Source: Astrothelium macrocarpum
Taxonomy: Eukaryota; Ascomycota; Dothideomycetes; Trypetheliales; Trypetheliaceae
Length of the DNA stretch: 64,000 bases
Assembly: GCA_021030915.1 (NCBI GenBank)
Contig: JAGEMR010000006.1
Location: forward strand, 372,001-436,000
Direction: 5' to 3'
Shown here: positions 22,448 through 32,435 of the stretch, in pieces
Position numbering within the stretch: position 1 is the first letter of the stretch
How the letters are laid out: every line of letters begins with the position of its first letter
Program-made: the position numbers and the translations under genes
Notes under the pieces: model-generated
What the model was told of the DNA's origin: nothing
What the model saw: only the letters and a program-made list of their open reading frames with translations
The model's database searches: none

Positions 22448-22950
22448 AGCGCGACATGTTTCAGTTTTTACTTGAGCCTAGGCTGAGAAGCTGGAAGATG
22501 CCAGCGGCTGTAATTTTATTAGGGGGATTTGGAAGCGTGTTGTCAAGAGCCCACCATTGGCGAAGCATTATTGACTGTACGACAGAGCCTGTACAAGTGT
22601 ACATATAGCTTCCCGCAGGGCCTGAATGTTTTCAGCACATCTGCTACTTTATGATCCTTGTCTTCCACCGGCTCTGGCCCTGATGGCCTTGGTCAATATT
22701 AGCCAACTTTTCTTACTTGTAATTTACACATGGCATAACGCAATTCATGCTGTTCTTGCCGCCGTATGTTTCGTTATAGTCTTTTGATTTTGGGTATCAT
22801 TAGTAAAATAGTTGATCTCGACAATAGACCAACGCATGAACACGGCTGTTTTGGATTGCTGCCTGAACGCCGCCGATTGTGACCACTCACATGTCCAATG
22901 GTCTATGGAAATGATTAATGGAGCGCTCAACTCGAGGTATGTGTCTGAAC
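22448..22950. other. convergent intergenic region, dap2 / rpb7
   Basis: 503 bp between facing stop codons; nothing coding-like seen. Confidence 0.5.
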
Positions 22951-23625
22951 TTACCCTAGATAATCCTAAGATACGACACGTTAGCATCTTAAACAAGAAG
23001 ATTTTTGCAGGTTTTGCAATGAACATACCTCCTTGATAGTTGCAACAGCAAACATCTGATTAACCTCAGTCCGTATCCCTACCAGCTTGACTCGAATGTG
23101 TGTCCCTCTCTCGATGATTTGACCGGCGTTATCGGTAAACTGGGCCGGCGTCGCATTCCCGTCGTATTTTAAGTCTGATGGGATTGACTTTGGAAGGTCA
23201 GCGTTCTGACATGGTTATAGAGCAGCTTGACGAATACCTGTCTTGAGATGAAACATGTAAGTGGGCCGACCTCCACAAAACAGCCATTCTGCACGACAGT
23301 GGTAACAACGCCGTCAAGCTGGCACGCACTGCATTAGCGCTCTACTCTACGCATTACGCTCCAATGATCAACCAACCGTTTCCCCCTTGAAAGGCTTCCA
23401 TACAAGCGCCTTATAAGGTACTATGTACTCGGTGATTCCGCTTCCAGGGATGACTCTCCCAGATGGCTGTTTTGTTGTCTCTATAACGCATATTATAAAA
23501 TAATTACCAGTGTTGGTGCCTTCAACATCAGCAATGAGTTGATCCCGCAAATAGTTCGAGATGTTGGGCCCAAGGAAGGATGGGTGTAAATTTATAGTCC
23601 GCTCGAGGTCCTGAATGAAGAACAT
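22951..23625 (-). CDS. rpb7: Rpb7, RNA polymerase II stalk subunit
   Basis: Four exons: 23625-23377, 23318-23238, 23187-23029 and a 15-nt last exon 22965-22951, giving 167 aa. Exon 1 encodes the N-terminal tip domain (MFFIQDLERTINLHPSFLGP ... YKALVWKPFKGE), exons 2-3 the S1/OB domain (LDGVVTTVVQNGCFVEVGPL ... IPSDLKYDG), and the last exon supplies DYLG-stop, so the protein ends IKEDYLG as in other Rpb7 proteins. The last intron has donor GTATGT, branch GCTAAC and acceptor CTTAG, and the first has branch GCTAAT. With Rpb4 it forms the stalk that binds nascent RNA and couples transcription to mRNA decay. Divergent from the Mpo1-like gene. Confidence 0.92.
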
Positions 23626-24249
23626 TTTGCACAGCTTTTGGTGCAGCCGTCGTGTGAGCCGTGTTATGTATTTGATGTGGTGTCCTTCGCCCCAAGGTTC
23701 GTGCAAAGCAGAGCGCTGGACTGTGGGTGGAGCGAAAGAAAGCTATTCGAGCAAACGGTCCGGAACCCAAGAGGTTGAGGCTCAAGGGCGGCGGCGGCTC
23801 GAAGGCGAGAACTCTATATGGAATGCTGGGAGTCTCGTTGAAGAGATGGTTGATCAGCCGGCAGCTAATCTCTCATTGAATTTCACCGAAGTCCATGAGC
23901 GCGACTGTCGGGAGAACACCTTTGGTCGTCAACAGAAGCTGTCGTTCGTCTGCCTCCGTAATGCGAAATTTGCGGCGTAGCTAACTAGAAACCAAAAGTT
24001 TTACGCGTTACAAACTGCCCAAAGTCGACACGATCACGTGCAAATCAACATGGAAGCTCGCTTCCAAACGGAATGCCACTTTAGTGCTTCTCCGTGCCGG
24101 TGATATGTGAGCCGAAGGTCACAAGCCAAACCTCGGCGACGTTAATAACCTTGAAATTCGTTTTCCCTGGTTCTGGGAAGTCATCATGAGCACTCCGTAA
24201 GCCTTTGTCGAGCGCTTCCACTCAGACGGACTCTACCTCAACTTCTGGC
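23626..24249. promoter_or_regulatory. bidirectional promoter, rpb7 / Mpo1-like gene
   Basis: 624 bp. CACGTG at 24035-24040. A short ATG at 24185 is followed by GTAAGC and could belong to a 5' UTR exon; not pursued as coding. Confidence 0.5.
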
Positions 24250-25022
24250 ATGGCTCTCAATTTGGAGAAACAGCTGCTCTTCGTAGGTTACGACCTTGTG
24301 TGAGACACGGAAAGGATGATTGCTGAACTTTGCTATAGTATGGCGCCTACCACCATGATCCGGTATACCCGACAGAAGCCTTTGTTTATCCTCCCAACAC
24401 TGACTGCTGACTCTAGGTCAACGTTGGTATTCACATCACATGTGTACCACTTATCTTGATCAGTGCTTTCGTTCTCGTAAGTCGATAGACCTTACCTTGA
24501 AAGATTGGATTCTGTCTGATGACGCAGTAAAAGGGGACGAACTCGCCCACCATAGACCTACCTTCAATCCTATCTTTGCCCTCGATTCCAATCAATGTCG
24601 GAACGATTAGTGCGACGCTATACGCGACGCTCTACGTACTATTGGAACCCGTGGCAGGAGCTCTCATAGCACCAGTGCTTTTGGGAAGTGCTGTCTACGG
24701 CAACCATCTGACGTCTACGTACGGCGCAAAGGTCAATTACTGGGCTACCGGCATCCAAATCGTTAGCTGGATCGCACAATTTGTTGGGCACGGAGTGTAC
24801 GAAGGTCGAGCACCAGCGCTTCTAGACAATCTAATCCAGGCTTTCTTTCTGGCTCCTCTCTTTGTATGGCTTGAGGTTCTCTTCTTCTTTGGATACAGGC
24901 CGGAATTGAAGAGCAGACTGGATAAATCCGTCGAGCAAGAGCTAGCCAAGCTCAACGCGTCCAAGAAAAACAAGCAGGCTAACGGAAAGGCAAATGGGAG
25001 CGCCAATGGATCTACTAAATGA
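24250..25022 (+). CDS. mpo1: Mpo1-like membrane protein (DUF962 / YGL010w family), 2-hydroxy fatty acid dioxygenase
   Basis: Four exons: 24250-24282, 24339-24362, 24417-24476 and 24534-25022, giving 201 aa. Exon 1 is MALNLEKQLLF, exon 2 is the 8-residue YGAYHHDP, exon 3 VNVGIHITCVPLILISAFVL; together they form the conserved N-terminus with the His pair and a further His used by the family to bind iron. The last exon has several hydrophobic segments (INVGTISATLYATLYVLLEP, QAFFLAPLFVWLEVLFFFG) and a Lys/Asn/Gly-rich tail. Yeast Mpo1 is an ER Fe(II) dioxygenase in alpha-oxidation of phytosphingosine-derived 2-hydroxy acids. The last acceptor (GTAAAAG before 24534) was chosen because the CAG four nucleotides earlier gives an immediate stop. 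Confidence 0.85.
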
Positions 25023-25523
25023 TCAACGGAATAGGCTCAGGTTGAGATGAACACGAAATCAAGCCGGCAGGGATCGTCTGACAGAACTTTTCTATGATCG
25101 CAGACGGCCGGATATTTCGGAATGGAAGTGCATGGACGGCTGGTTTTGAATGGTGAGCAGAAGAGAGCATGCTCGAACAGTGGATGATGGATGTGTATCC
25201 TTGGTGTTATCAAACGGATTGGTCACCAAACTAGAAAAAGACGTCTACTTTTAGATTAGCAACACAGATCCTTCAGCTAGATACTATAGGTCAAAGATTG
25301 AGAATAACATGGAGAAGGAGCTTGTTTTCAAATCGATGAAGATTGAAAACTTCGTCTCAGAAGTGGGAGATCACGTGACTTGGAGCATAGTGGAGCTTGT
25401 CAAGCCCTGATCCTCCTAGCTCTGGTACCTTCATCACCACATCTCTCTCCTCTCCTCACCATCATCAATTGCCTCGAGAGCGAGGCCTAGCCGCTTCTCT
25501 AGCTCTCGAATTACATTTCCACC
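25023..25523. promoter_or_regulatory. intergenic region and atp1 promoter
   Basis: 501 bp. CACGTG at 25372-25377 lies 150 bp before the atp1 start. TC-rich leader next to the start codon. Confidence 0.5.
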
Positions 25524-27610
25524 ATGTTTAGGAACGCGCTCCGTCAATCGACCCGCGCGGTCGCTGGTGCTAGCCCAAGGGTTGTTTCGGTACGTCGTTA
25601 ACAGCACAATATCCAAATGGCGGCAAGCTCGGATCAATCGTGCACAACAAGCTGAGGACAATCCTGTATTTGCTTGCAAAGAAGCATACGGGAAACCTTT
25701 AGCGCTGTCGTGGTTGTTTGGCCTGTTTGCTGAAGCTCTCGAAAAAAAGAGCTTTCGTTCTTAGCCGAGTACTGACGGAACCTCAACCCAACAGAGAACG
25801 ACCCCCAAAGCTTTCGCCGCCACACAACTCCAATCCAGAAGCTATGCCGATGCAAAAGCTTCTCCAACTGAAGTCTCTTCGCTTCTTGCTGAGAGAATTC
25901 AAGGTGTCCGGGAAGAGGCCGGCCTTGCCGAGACGGGCCGTGTGCTGTCCGTAGGGTGGGTTTTTGATATACGCCATCCAAATCTATACGGATTCTTGGA
26001 CGCTTATCTTTTGAAATAGTGATGGTATCGCCCGTGTACACGGTATGAGCAATGTCCAGGCCGAAGAGCTCGTCGAGTACGTCTAATTCCTCTACAATCT
26101 TATACCGTCGGAGAGAAATACTTATCAAAATCAGGTTCGCATCCGGTGTCAAGGGAATGTGCATGAACTTGGAAGCCGGTCAGGTCGGTGTCGTGTTGTT
26201 CGGTTCCGATCGATTGGTCAAGGAAGGCGAGACGGTCAAGCGTACGGGAGCAATTGTCAGTCATTCCGACGATATTTTGGAAGACCATTATGTGGACTAA
26301 TGACAAACTAGGTCGATGTCCCAGTCGGTCCTGAATTGTTGGGCCGTGTCGTTGACGCCCTTGGGAACCCAATTGATGGCAAGGGACCGATTAAAGCTGC
26401 TGACAAGCGCCGTGCTTCCGTCAAGGCTCCTGGTATTCTCCCTCGTCGCTCTGTCAACCAGCCCGTCCAGACTGGTCTCAAGTCCGTCGACGCGATGGTC
26501 CCCATTGGCCGTGGTCAGCGTGAATTGATCATTGGTGATCGTCAAACGGGTAAGACTGCCGTCGCTCTCGATGCAATGCTCAACCAGAGGCGGTGGAACA
26601 ACAGCAACGATGAGACCAAGAAGCTCTACTGTGTCTACGTTGCTGTAGGTCAGAAACGTTCGACTGTCGCTCAACTCGTAAAGACACTTGAAGAGAACGA
26701 CGCCATGAAGTACTCCATCATCGTTGCTGCCACCGCCTCTGAAGCCGCGCCTCTTCAATATATTGCTCCTTTCACTGGTTGCTCTATGGGAGAATGGTTC
26801 CGTGACAACGGCAAGCACGCTGTCATCATCTACGACGATCTGTCAAAACAGGCTGTTGCCTACCGTCAAATGTCCCTACTGCTTCGTCGACCCCCTGGAC
26901 GTGAGGCTTACCCCGGAGAGTAAGTAGCCTGAGTTCCCCTCGTTGATATTAATGCTAAATGAATGCCTAGTGTCTTCTACCTCCATTCCCGTCTCCTTGA
27001 GCGTGCCGCCAAGATGAACGACAAGCTTGGCGGTGGCTCCCTTACTGCTCTTCCCATCATCGAAACCCAAGGTGGTGATGTGTCCGCGTACATTCCTACC
27101 AACGTCATCTCCATTACCGACGGCCAAATCTTCTTGGAATCCGAACTTTTCTACAAGGGTGTCCGTCCCGCTATCAACGTCGGTCTCTCCGTGTCCCGTG
27201 TCGGCTCTGCTGCCCAGCTCAAGGCCATGAAGCAAGTCGCTGGATCCCTCAAACTCTTCTTGGCCCAATACCGTGAAGTCGCTGCCTTCGCCCAATTCGG
27301 TTCCGATCTGGATGCCGCTACCAAGCAGACCCTGAGCCGTGGTGAGCGCCTGACAGAGCTCCTCAAGCAGAAGCAATATTCGCCCATGGCCGTCAACGAG
27401 ATGGTGCCCCTGATCTTTGCTGGTGTGAACGGTCACCTTGACAGCGTGCCCGTGAACAAGGTCCTCCAGTGGGAGGCTGATTTCCTCGCACATCTCAAGA
27501 GCAACGAGAGCGAGATGTTGGCACAGATTGACCGCGAGGGTTCGCTCAGCAAGGACTTGGAGGGCAAGTTGAAGGAAGTCGTGCAGAACTTCACGAAGAG
27601 CTTCTCGTGA
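25524..27610 (+). CDS. atp1: mitochondrial F1F0 ATP synthase subunit alpha
   Basis: Six exons: 25524-25589, 25795-25955, 26020-26076, 26135-26255, 26312-26919 and 26971-27610, total 550 aa, as usual for the family. The N-terminal exon is a basic mitochondrial targeting sequence (MFRNALRQSTRAVAGASPRV). The P-loop GDRQTGKT is at about 209-216, Walker B IIYDDLSKQA follows, and VFYLHSRLLERAAKM begins the last exon. It forms the non-catalytic nucleotide site of the alpha3beta3 head of complex V. Codon use is strongly biased to C-ending codons, as in highly expressed fungal genes. The first intron is longer (205 nt) than the others (about 50-65 nt). The start ATG is in context TCCACC ATG. Confidence 0.96.
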
Positions 27611-28107
27611 GCGGGGCAGGTTAGAAGGCGATGTATAATAGAAAAGTGACGCGTCTCACCTGATTCTTAGACGGTGCGCTTCGCGTAGTCGGATTTCGAG
27701 CGAGCAATGTGGGTGGTAAGATTAGGGAGGTTGAGTAGTGGCAATCTGTACCTAGATCAATTTCATTTGTTCCCATCAAATCTACACGAAAATGCCAAAT
27801 CGCCTTGATTGCTCTTTTGAAGCTAGGCTCATGAAGCTAGACATAACGACGACAATATCAAGCAGTGCCATTGCTTCCGCAAAAATGTAATTGTAAACGT
27901 AATTGTATTAGTAGAATCTAAGAAAATGCCTGGCCCTATGTCAATCCGAAGAATGCCAATGCATGATGTGCCGTGATCCCATGAATAATCATGCTTTAGT
28001 CATGCTGAAATACCATTGATACGCCTTCTCTCACCCCCTAAATACCATTCATCAGAGCTACAATCAACCCCACACACACAGCGCTTCTCATTTCGATGCA
28101 GCCCATC
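27611..28107. other. convergent intergenic region, atp1 / spt2
   Basis: 497 bp, AT-rich in the middle; presumably both 3' UTRs. Nothing coding-like seen. Confidence 0.5.
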
Positions 28108-29238
28108 TCAGACCCTCCTTCCCACCCCTGACGCCGCCTTCTTCCTCGCTTCCTTCTTGATCTTCGCCTCCTGCTCCTCCCTCGCCGCCTCGTCGTCCTC
28201 GCGTCTTGCAGCCCGCAAACTCGCCTGCTCTTCATAGTCCATCTCGTCAATGCCAGCCTCCATATCGGACGAACCATCGCTACCATACCCATTTTCTTCT
28301 TCTTCTTCTTCCTCCTCTTGTTCCTCTTCGTCGAGTGAATCTGCCTCAGAGTAGCTTACATATCCGGCCATGCGCGTCTTTTCACGGGGCCGGCCTGCCG
28401 CGAGGGATGAGCTGCGGCTGCGATCGCTGTTGTAGCGGGCGGATGAGAGATTGCTACGGGATTTGGAGAGGTTGTTGGAGGTGGAGGAGGGGCGCATGGT
28501 GCCTTTGTAGGTCGTTGTGTTATTGTTAGAAGGGCGCATGGTGCCTTTATAGCCGGTTTCGGTGGGTTTCGGTTTGCTTTTGGCAGAGTCGTCGGCTTTG
28601 GCGTCACGGCCGCTGGGAGAAGGCCGGTGGCTGGTGGCGGATTTCTTGCGACTGACAGCTTCGGCTTTGAGTGCGAGACGGTCTTTCTTGGCGACTCGCT
28701 CGATGGGTTTGTGTTTGATAACGCCGACGGTGGATTTGGCGGCCTGGGCTGCTTTGGCTCGTTCGAGGGTGGCTAGATAGCCCTTCTTAGGTGCGGCTTG
28801 GGTAGTCGATGTTGTCGATGACGATGGGTTTGCGCCGGGTGGCTTTGAGACAGCAGAATTCATGGTTCCTTTGTATGGAGTTGTGCTGGATAACGAGGAT
28901 CCGCTGCTTCCAACTGGCCGAGGTTTCACAATACCCTTATTCCCAGATGGACCGTAATCTGTCCTTGCCATCTTCTGAGGCGCCTGATCGGTTCCATTTT
29001 CATTTTCGGCCTTGCGTTTAAGAACAGACTGAAGATTGCTCGGCTCAGGATGCTTCGTTAGGCATGTCTGATTATTAGTGGCTTGGCCAGATGGCCTAGA
29101 TCCGCTAGGACGTGGGGGAGGCGCTTGGGTTGGCACGGAGGGAGATCCGCTGCCTATCGAGGCGAGAACTTGGTTGAGAAACTGATGACGGTTAGATGGA
29201 GCTTGTCTTCGAGCTGACGGGGTTAGGCTTACACTCAT
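28108..29238 (-). CDS. spt2: Spt2 chromatin protein (histone H3-H4 chaperone family)
   Basis: Exons 29238-29233 (just ATG AGT) and 29181-28108; the 51-nt intron starts GTAAGC, has branch CTAAC and ends CATCAG. The spliced product (359 aa) begins MSFLNQVLASIGSGSP, the expected fungal Spt2 N-terminus; the unspliced reading also stays open (376 aa). The middle is basic and Ser/Pro/Lys-rich with three YKGTM repeats; the C-terminus carries the SPT2 domain: an acidic run (DSLDEEEQEEEEEEEE), YGSDGSSDMEAGIDEMDYEE and a final basic helix ending KKAASGVGRRV. Spt2 binds DNA and H3-H4 and helps restore nucleosomes during transcription elongation. Divergent from the P2 gene. Confidence 0.88.
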   Translation of the reverse strand: MSVSLTPSARRQAPSNRHQFLNQVLASIGSGSPSVPTQAPPPRPSGSRPSGQATNNQTCLTKHPEPSNLQSVLKRKAENENGTDQAPQKMARTDYGPSGNKGIVKPRPVGSSGSSLSSTTPYKGTMNSAVSKPPGANPSSSTTSTTQAAPKKGYLATLERAKAAQAAKSTVGVIKHKPIERVAKKDRLALKAEAVSRKKSATSHRPSPSGRDAKADDSAKSKPKPTETGYKGTMRPSNNNTTTYKGTMRPSSTSNNLSKSRSNLSSARYNSDRSRSSSLAAGRPREKTRMAGYVSYSEADSLDEEEQEEEEEEEENGYGSDGSSDMEAGIDEMDYEEQASLRAARREDDEAAREEQEAKIKKEARKKAASGVGRRV

Positions 29239-29724
29239 GGTTAAAGTTCTATCAGTACGTACTTTATCTCTTACACCGTGTCCGTTGATAAAGGAAAATC
29301 ATGCTGGAGAAGAAGTGCGGATTTATATGGTGAAATTAGGGGTCAGAGCGTGAGAGGCATAGGAAGTAATCAGGCAGCATGTGTGATAAGAGAAAAAGAG
29401 TAAGGTGAGGGTGGAGAGGAGGTGTGAGAGAAAGAGCAGGTCTGCGGGCTTTAATGTTCTTTGTCATTGCACAATCGCCTCCTGCCGCTGTCGGGCCCGG
29501 CGGAACTTCGGCCAGCCCGCGCACAAATCCACCCTGCAACTTTCACAACCCAACGTAATTCCCATCCATCTACGAGAACTCGAAGTCTCAGTCTCCGGCC
29601 AAGACCGGTTAAATCGATTGAGCTCTTGTTTTCAGCCTCACTACACACAAAGTATGCATCATCACAGCTCGTGCGAATTCGCGCAAGTTCAGAGCGCTCA
29701 CGTGCGTCTACAGCAAATTTCGAA
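29239..29724. promoter_or_regulatory. bidirectional promoter, spt2 / ribosomal P2
   Basis: 486 bp. CACGTG at 29699-29704, inside the P2 leader. No additional gene seen. Confidence 0.5.
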
Positions 29725-30129
29725 ATGAAGCACCTCGCAGCTTACCTTCTCCTTCAAATCGGCGGCAACAGCAGCCCTTCCGCTGATGATGTCAAGGCCG
29801 TTCTTGAGTCTGTAGGCATCGAAGCAGAGGATGACCGGCTGGAAAAACTTCTTGGAGAGCTCGAAGGCAAGGACCTACAGGAGGTATGACGATACTGCAA
29901 TTACCAAACCGGGAAGATCTGGTTGCTGACATCTACCGCCTAGTTGATCAACGAGGGTTCTACCAAGCTCGCGTCCGTTCCGTCTGGTGGTGGTGGCGGT
30001 GGCGCTGCTGCAGCTGGCGGTGCAGCTGCGGGAGGCGATGCTGCTCCAGAGGCTGCGAAAGAGGAGGAGAAGAAGGAAGAGGAGAAGGAAGAGTCTGACG
30101 ATGACATGGGCTTCGGTCTCTTCGATTAG
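29725..30129 (+). CDS. rpp2: 60S acidic ribosomal stalk protein P2
   Basis: Two exons, 29725-29883 and 29944-30129 (60-nt intron GTATGA ... CCGCCTAG), 114 aa. Begins MKHLAAYLLLQIGGN, followed by SADDVKAVLESVGIEAEDDR, a Gly/Ala hinge, an acidic-Lys stretch and the invariant stalk C-terminus EESDDDMGFGLFD. P2 pairs with P1 on P0 in the GTPase-associated centre of the large subunit and recruits elongation factors. P1 was ruled out by the N-terminus (MKHLAAYLLL is the P2 type). Confidence 0.96.
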
Positions 30130-31721
30130 AGTGGGGACGGCAGCTATGGGGTTGAGATACCAAGTGAACAATACCGAAGTAGTCCTGGAGTGTATTCACA
30201 TAACTACGGTTTTCCATCTTTTCGTACCTCCGCGGCACACGATCCAAATTTTAGCTCTGCTACACTAGCAAATGTGCGAATAAATTTCAAGTCAATTTGA
30301 TTCAGTGGCTGCTTTGATATCTCTGTGTCACGACTATCAATGCGTATCTCAAGAACCTCACTCTTCAGTAACGCGGCCCAACGATTAGTAAATAGGCTTG
30401 CAAGCATGGTAGGCCAATTATAGAGCTTGTGACTGGGCATATGATTGGGCGTGTCTTGGCAGTTCGTGAGGGACAGTGTCTGAGATCAGACAAAACTCGA
30501 AGAATCAATATTCGATGCATATTTAGCTCGAAGCTTTAGCATACACCTTAAGAACTTCAAATTCGCCAATACACCTAGTGTAGGTGCTCATGTTCCGGTA
30601 ATCCGAAAAAGGCTATGCCCTGTGTTTTGTCGCATGCACTAATGGACCGACTAATCATGAATACACCGACTACCCCCATGTCCTGTAGTGTCCTATTCTT
30701 GCAGTCGTTATTACTATTACACTTCTTGTTTTGCAAATACAAATGTCGGAATATCAAGGGTAAAAGCTTCTTGCATATTGACGTATTTGCACGTCTTGCA
30801 AAACGTCACCCTGCATACATCCCCTATCATTCGACATGCCCGACTTCTCATCCCAGCTTTGTGTACAATGCCTTTGAAACTACATCGAGTTCAATACCAG
30901 CCATGCCATACATAGCATCGGAATGCATGGGCTAACAGGTGGTCCTTGCGGCGAATAAAGGCATCTGGATCCTCCCATCCTGCGTACACCTTGCTGTAGA
31001 GTAAGAAGTCTCTCGAAACGATCTTGGCCACAAGTCCTAGTGATCAGAAAGTTCCTGACCTGCTATGCCTTGCCTCACGCATCATGGTGGCCTTTCTCAA
31101 AGACCTGCTCCTCGCACTGGTTTTTACTAATGTTGCAGAGCCGAACGGCGCAGACTCGTTGAAGCCGACCTATATGCTCGGCGACTTGGCGTTTTCTGTA
31201 ATCTTGCATGCCGAATTCAGTCTTTCGAGGCATCAAATTGGTCGAAAAGGGCCATCCGGCTGGACATTATGGAACAGGGCGCATTCGGACTGGGCGAGCA
31301 GCATGGACTTGCTCATCAGCAATAGAACGTGGACTTTGGGGTGAACATGATGATGCTTGTCGAGCGAGTTCACTCATGGTCTGCGGCGGAGAGGCAGTCT
31401 TCCAATATCACACCGTAGTCCGTTGATTTGGTATCCCAGGTGCAGTTGAATCTGTTAGCAAGTCCAGCGTCATGTAAAACAATGCAAAGTTCGTGTTTCA
31501 AGTTGGTCTATATTTTGGATTCTACATAGTTAGAGGAAATGTGCTCATCTTTCAGAATGCTCAGCTGGCCCGAATTATAGCATGTGATGATTGTAGAAGA
31601 GATCTGTACTTTGCACAGATTTTAGGAAACATCCCGCTACGAACCAGACTATCACCATATAATACATCACGATACTGTCGTGGTCGATGAATCATTTTCC
31701 CGACGAATGTCGCTGCTACCC
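30130..31721. other. intergenic region between ribosomal P2 and mic10
   Basis: 1.6 kb with no gene I can support. A 51-codon coding-like block on the minus strand, 31043-30891, has a protein-like composition (contains LLYSKVYAGWEDPDAF) but no convincing partner exons. Several ORFs near 31024-31426 overlap it on both strands. It could hold a gene relic or long UTRs. Confidence 0.4.
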
Positions 31722-32147
31722 TCATGGCCGTATAACCCGTATCCCTTCTTTTGACGGTGCCGTTGCGCGTTTGAACGACTTAATGACAATGTATTAGCAC
31801 TTTGTTGAGGACTATAATGAAAACTAACGTGAGCTTACATTATCGCATTCCTCCCAAGCCCTACCAGCTCCGAAACCCAGGCCCGTCCACACTGGCCAAG
31901 CTCTTCGTCTGAACAACAATACCGAGAAGACAACACCAAAACCGACGCCGAGAGAAGACCGGATGACCATTGACGATATGCAGCGATCCCACTATATTGT
32001 CATTCGTTAGTACCTTTTCCACGGCACTCCTCAGTGTTCCGGATGGGATCAGCCTACTTTTTCGTTAAGTAACGCTTCACTCATCGGACGGCTGGGAGGA
32101 ACTGGTCGCGAAGGCGGAGCTGGGGAAGAGGAGGTTTGATCAGCCAT
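31722..32147 (-). CDS. mic10: Mic10, core subunit of the mitochondrial MICOS complex
   Basis: Three exons: 32147-32058, 31991-31839 and 31778-31722, giving 99 aa. Intron 1 starts GTAGGC, has branch TACTAAC and ends ATATAG; intron 2 starts GTAAGC, has branch GCTAAT and ends TTAAG; both are phase 0. The product has a Pro/Ser N-terminus (SRPMSEALLNEK), then WDRCISSMVIRSS, a first hydrophobic glycine motif (LGVGFGVVFSVLLF), the positive loop RRRAWPVW and a second glycine segment (GLGFGAGRAWEECDN), the hairpin with GxGxGxG motifs that lets Mic10 oligomerise and bend the inner membrane at crista junctions. All exons are below 160 nt. It is divergent from urb2 across a 288-bp promoter. Confidence 0.92.
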
Positions 32148-32435
32148 TGCTGGCCTGTAAGGATATTTGAGGGGCGACAGCTGCGCTTTTTATGAAGTGG
32201 GGGTGATCCAATGGCCAAATCAGTGATGAGCTTGAGAAGAATGGACTTTGTACCCTGAAGCTTGCTCTGCGGTGTTTCTCGTGAAGGAAGCTTGGGCCAC
32301 CAAAATTTTAAAGCCATCTTTTTTAATGCAGGAACTTGTGATTTAAACCAGGTACATGAAGACCAGGTAGCGACTTGCAAAATATCATGAAACAGAAGCG
32401 GTTATTCAATTCTAAAAGACTATGAAATATTTGCA

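Noticed and set aside
31690..32140. Plus-strand reading of the mic10 locus as a small gene containing LNNNTEKTTPKPTPREDRM
   Set aside because: The minus strand gives a complete, phase-consistent Mic10; the plus-strand frames are its shadow.
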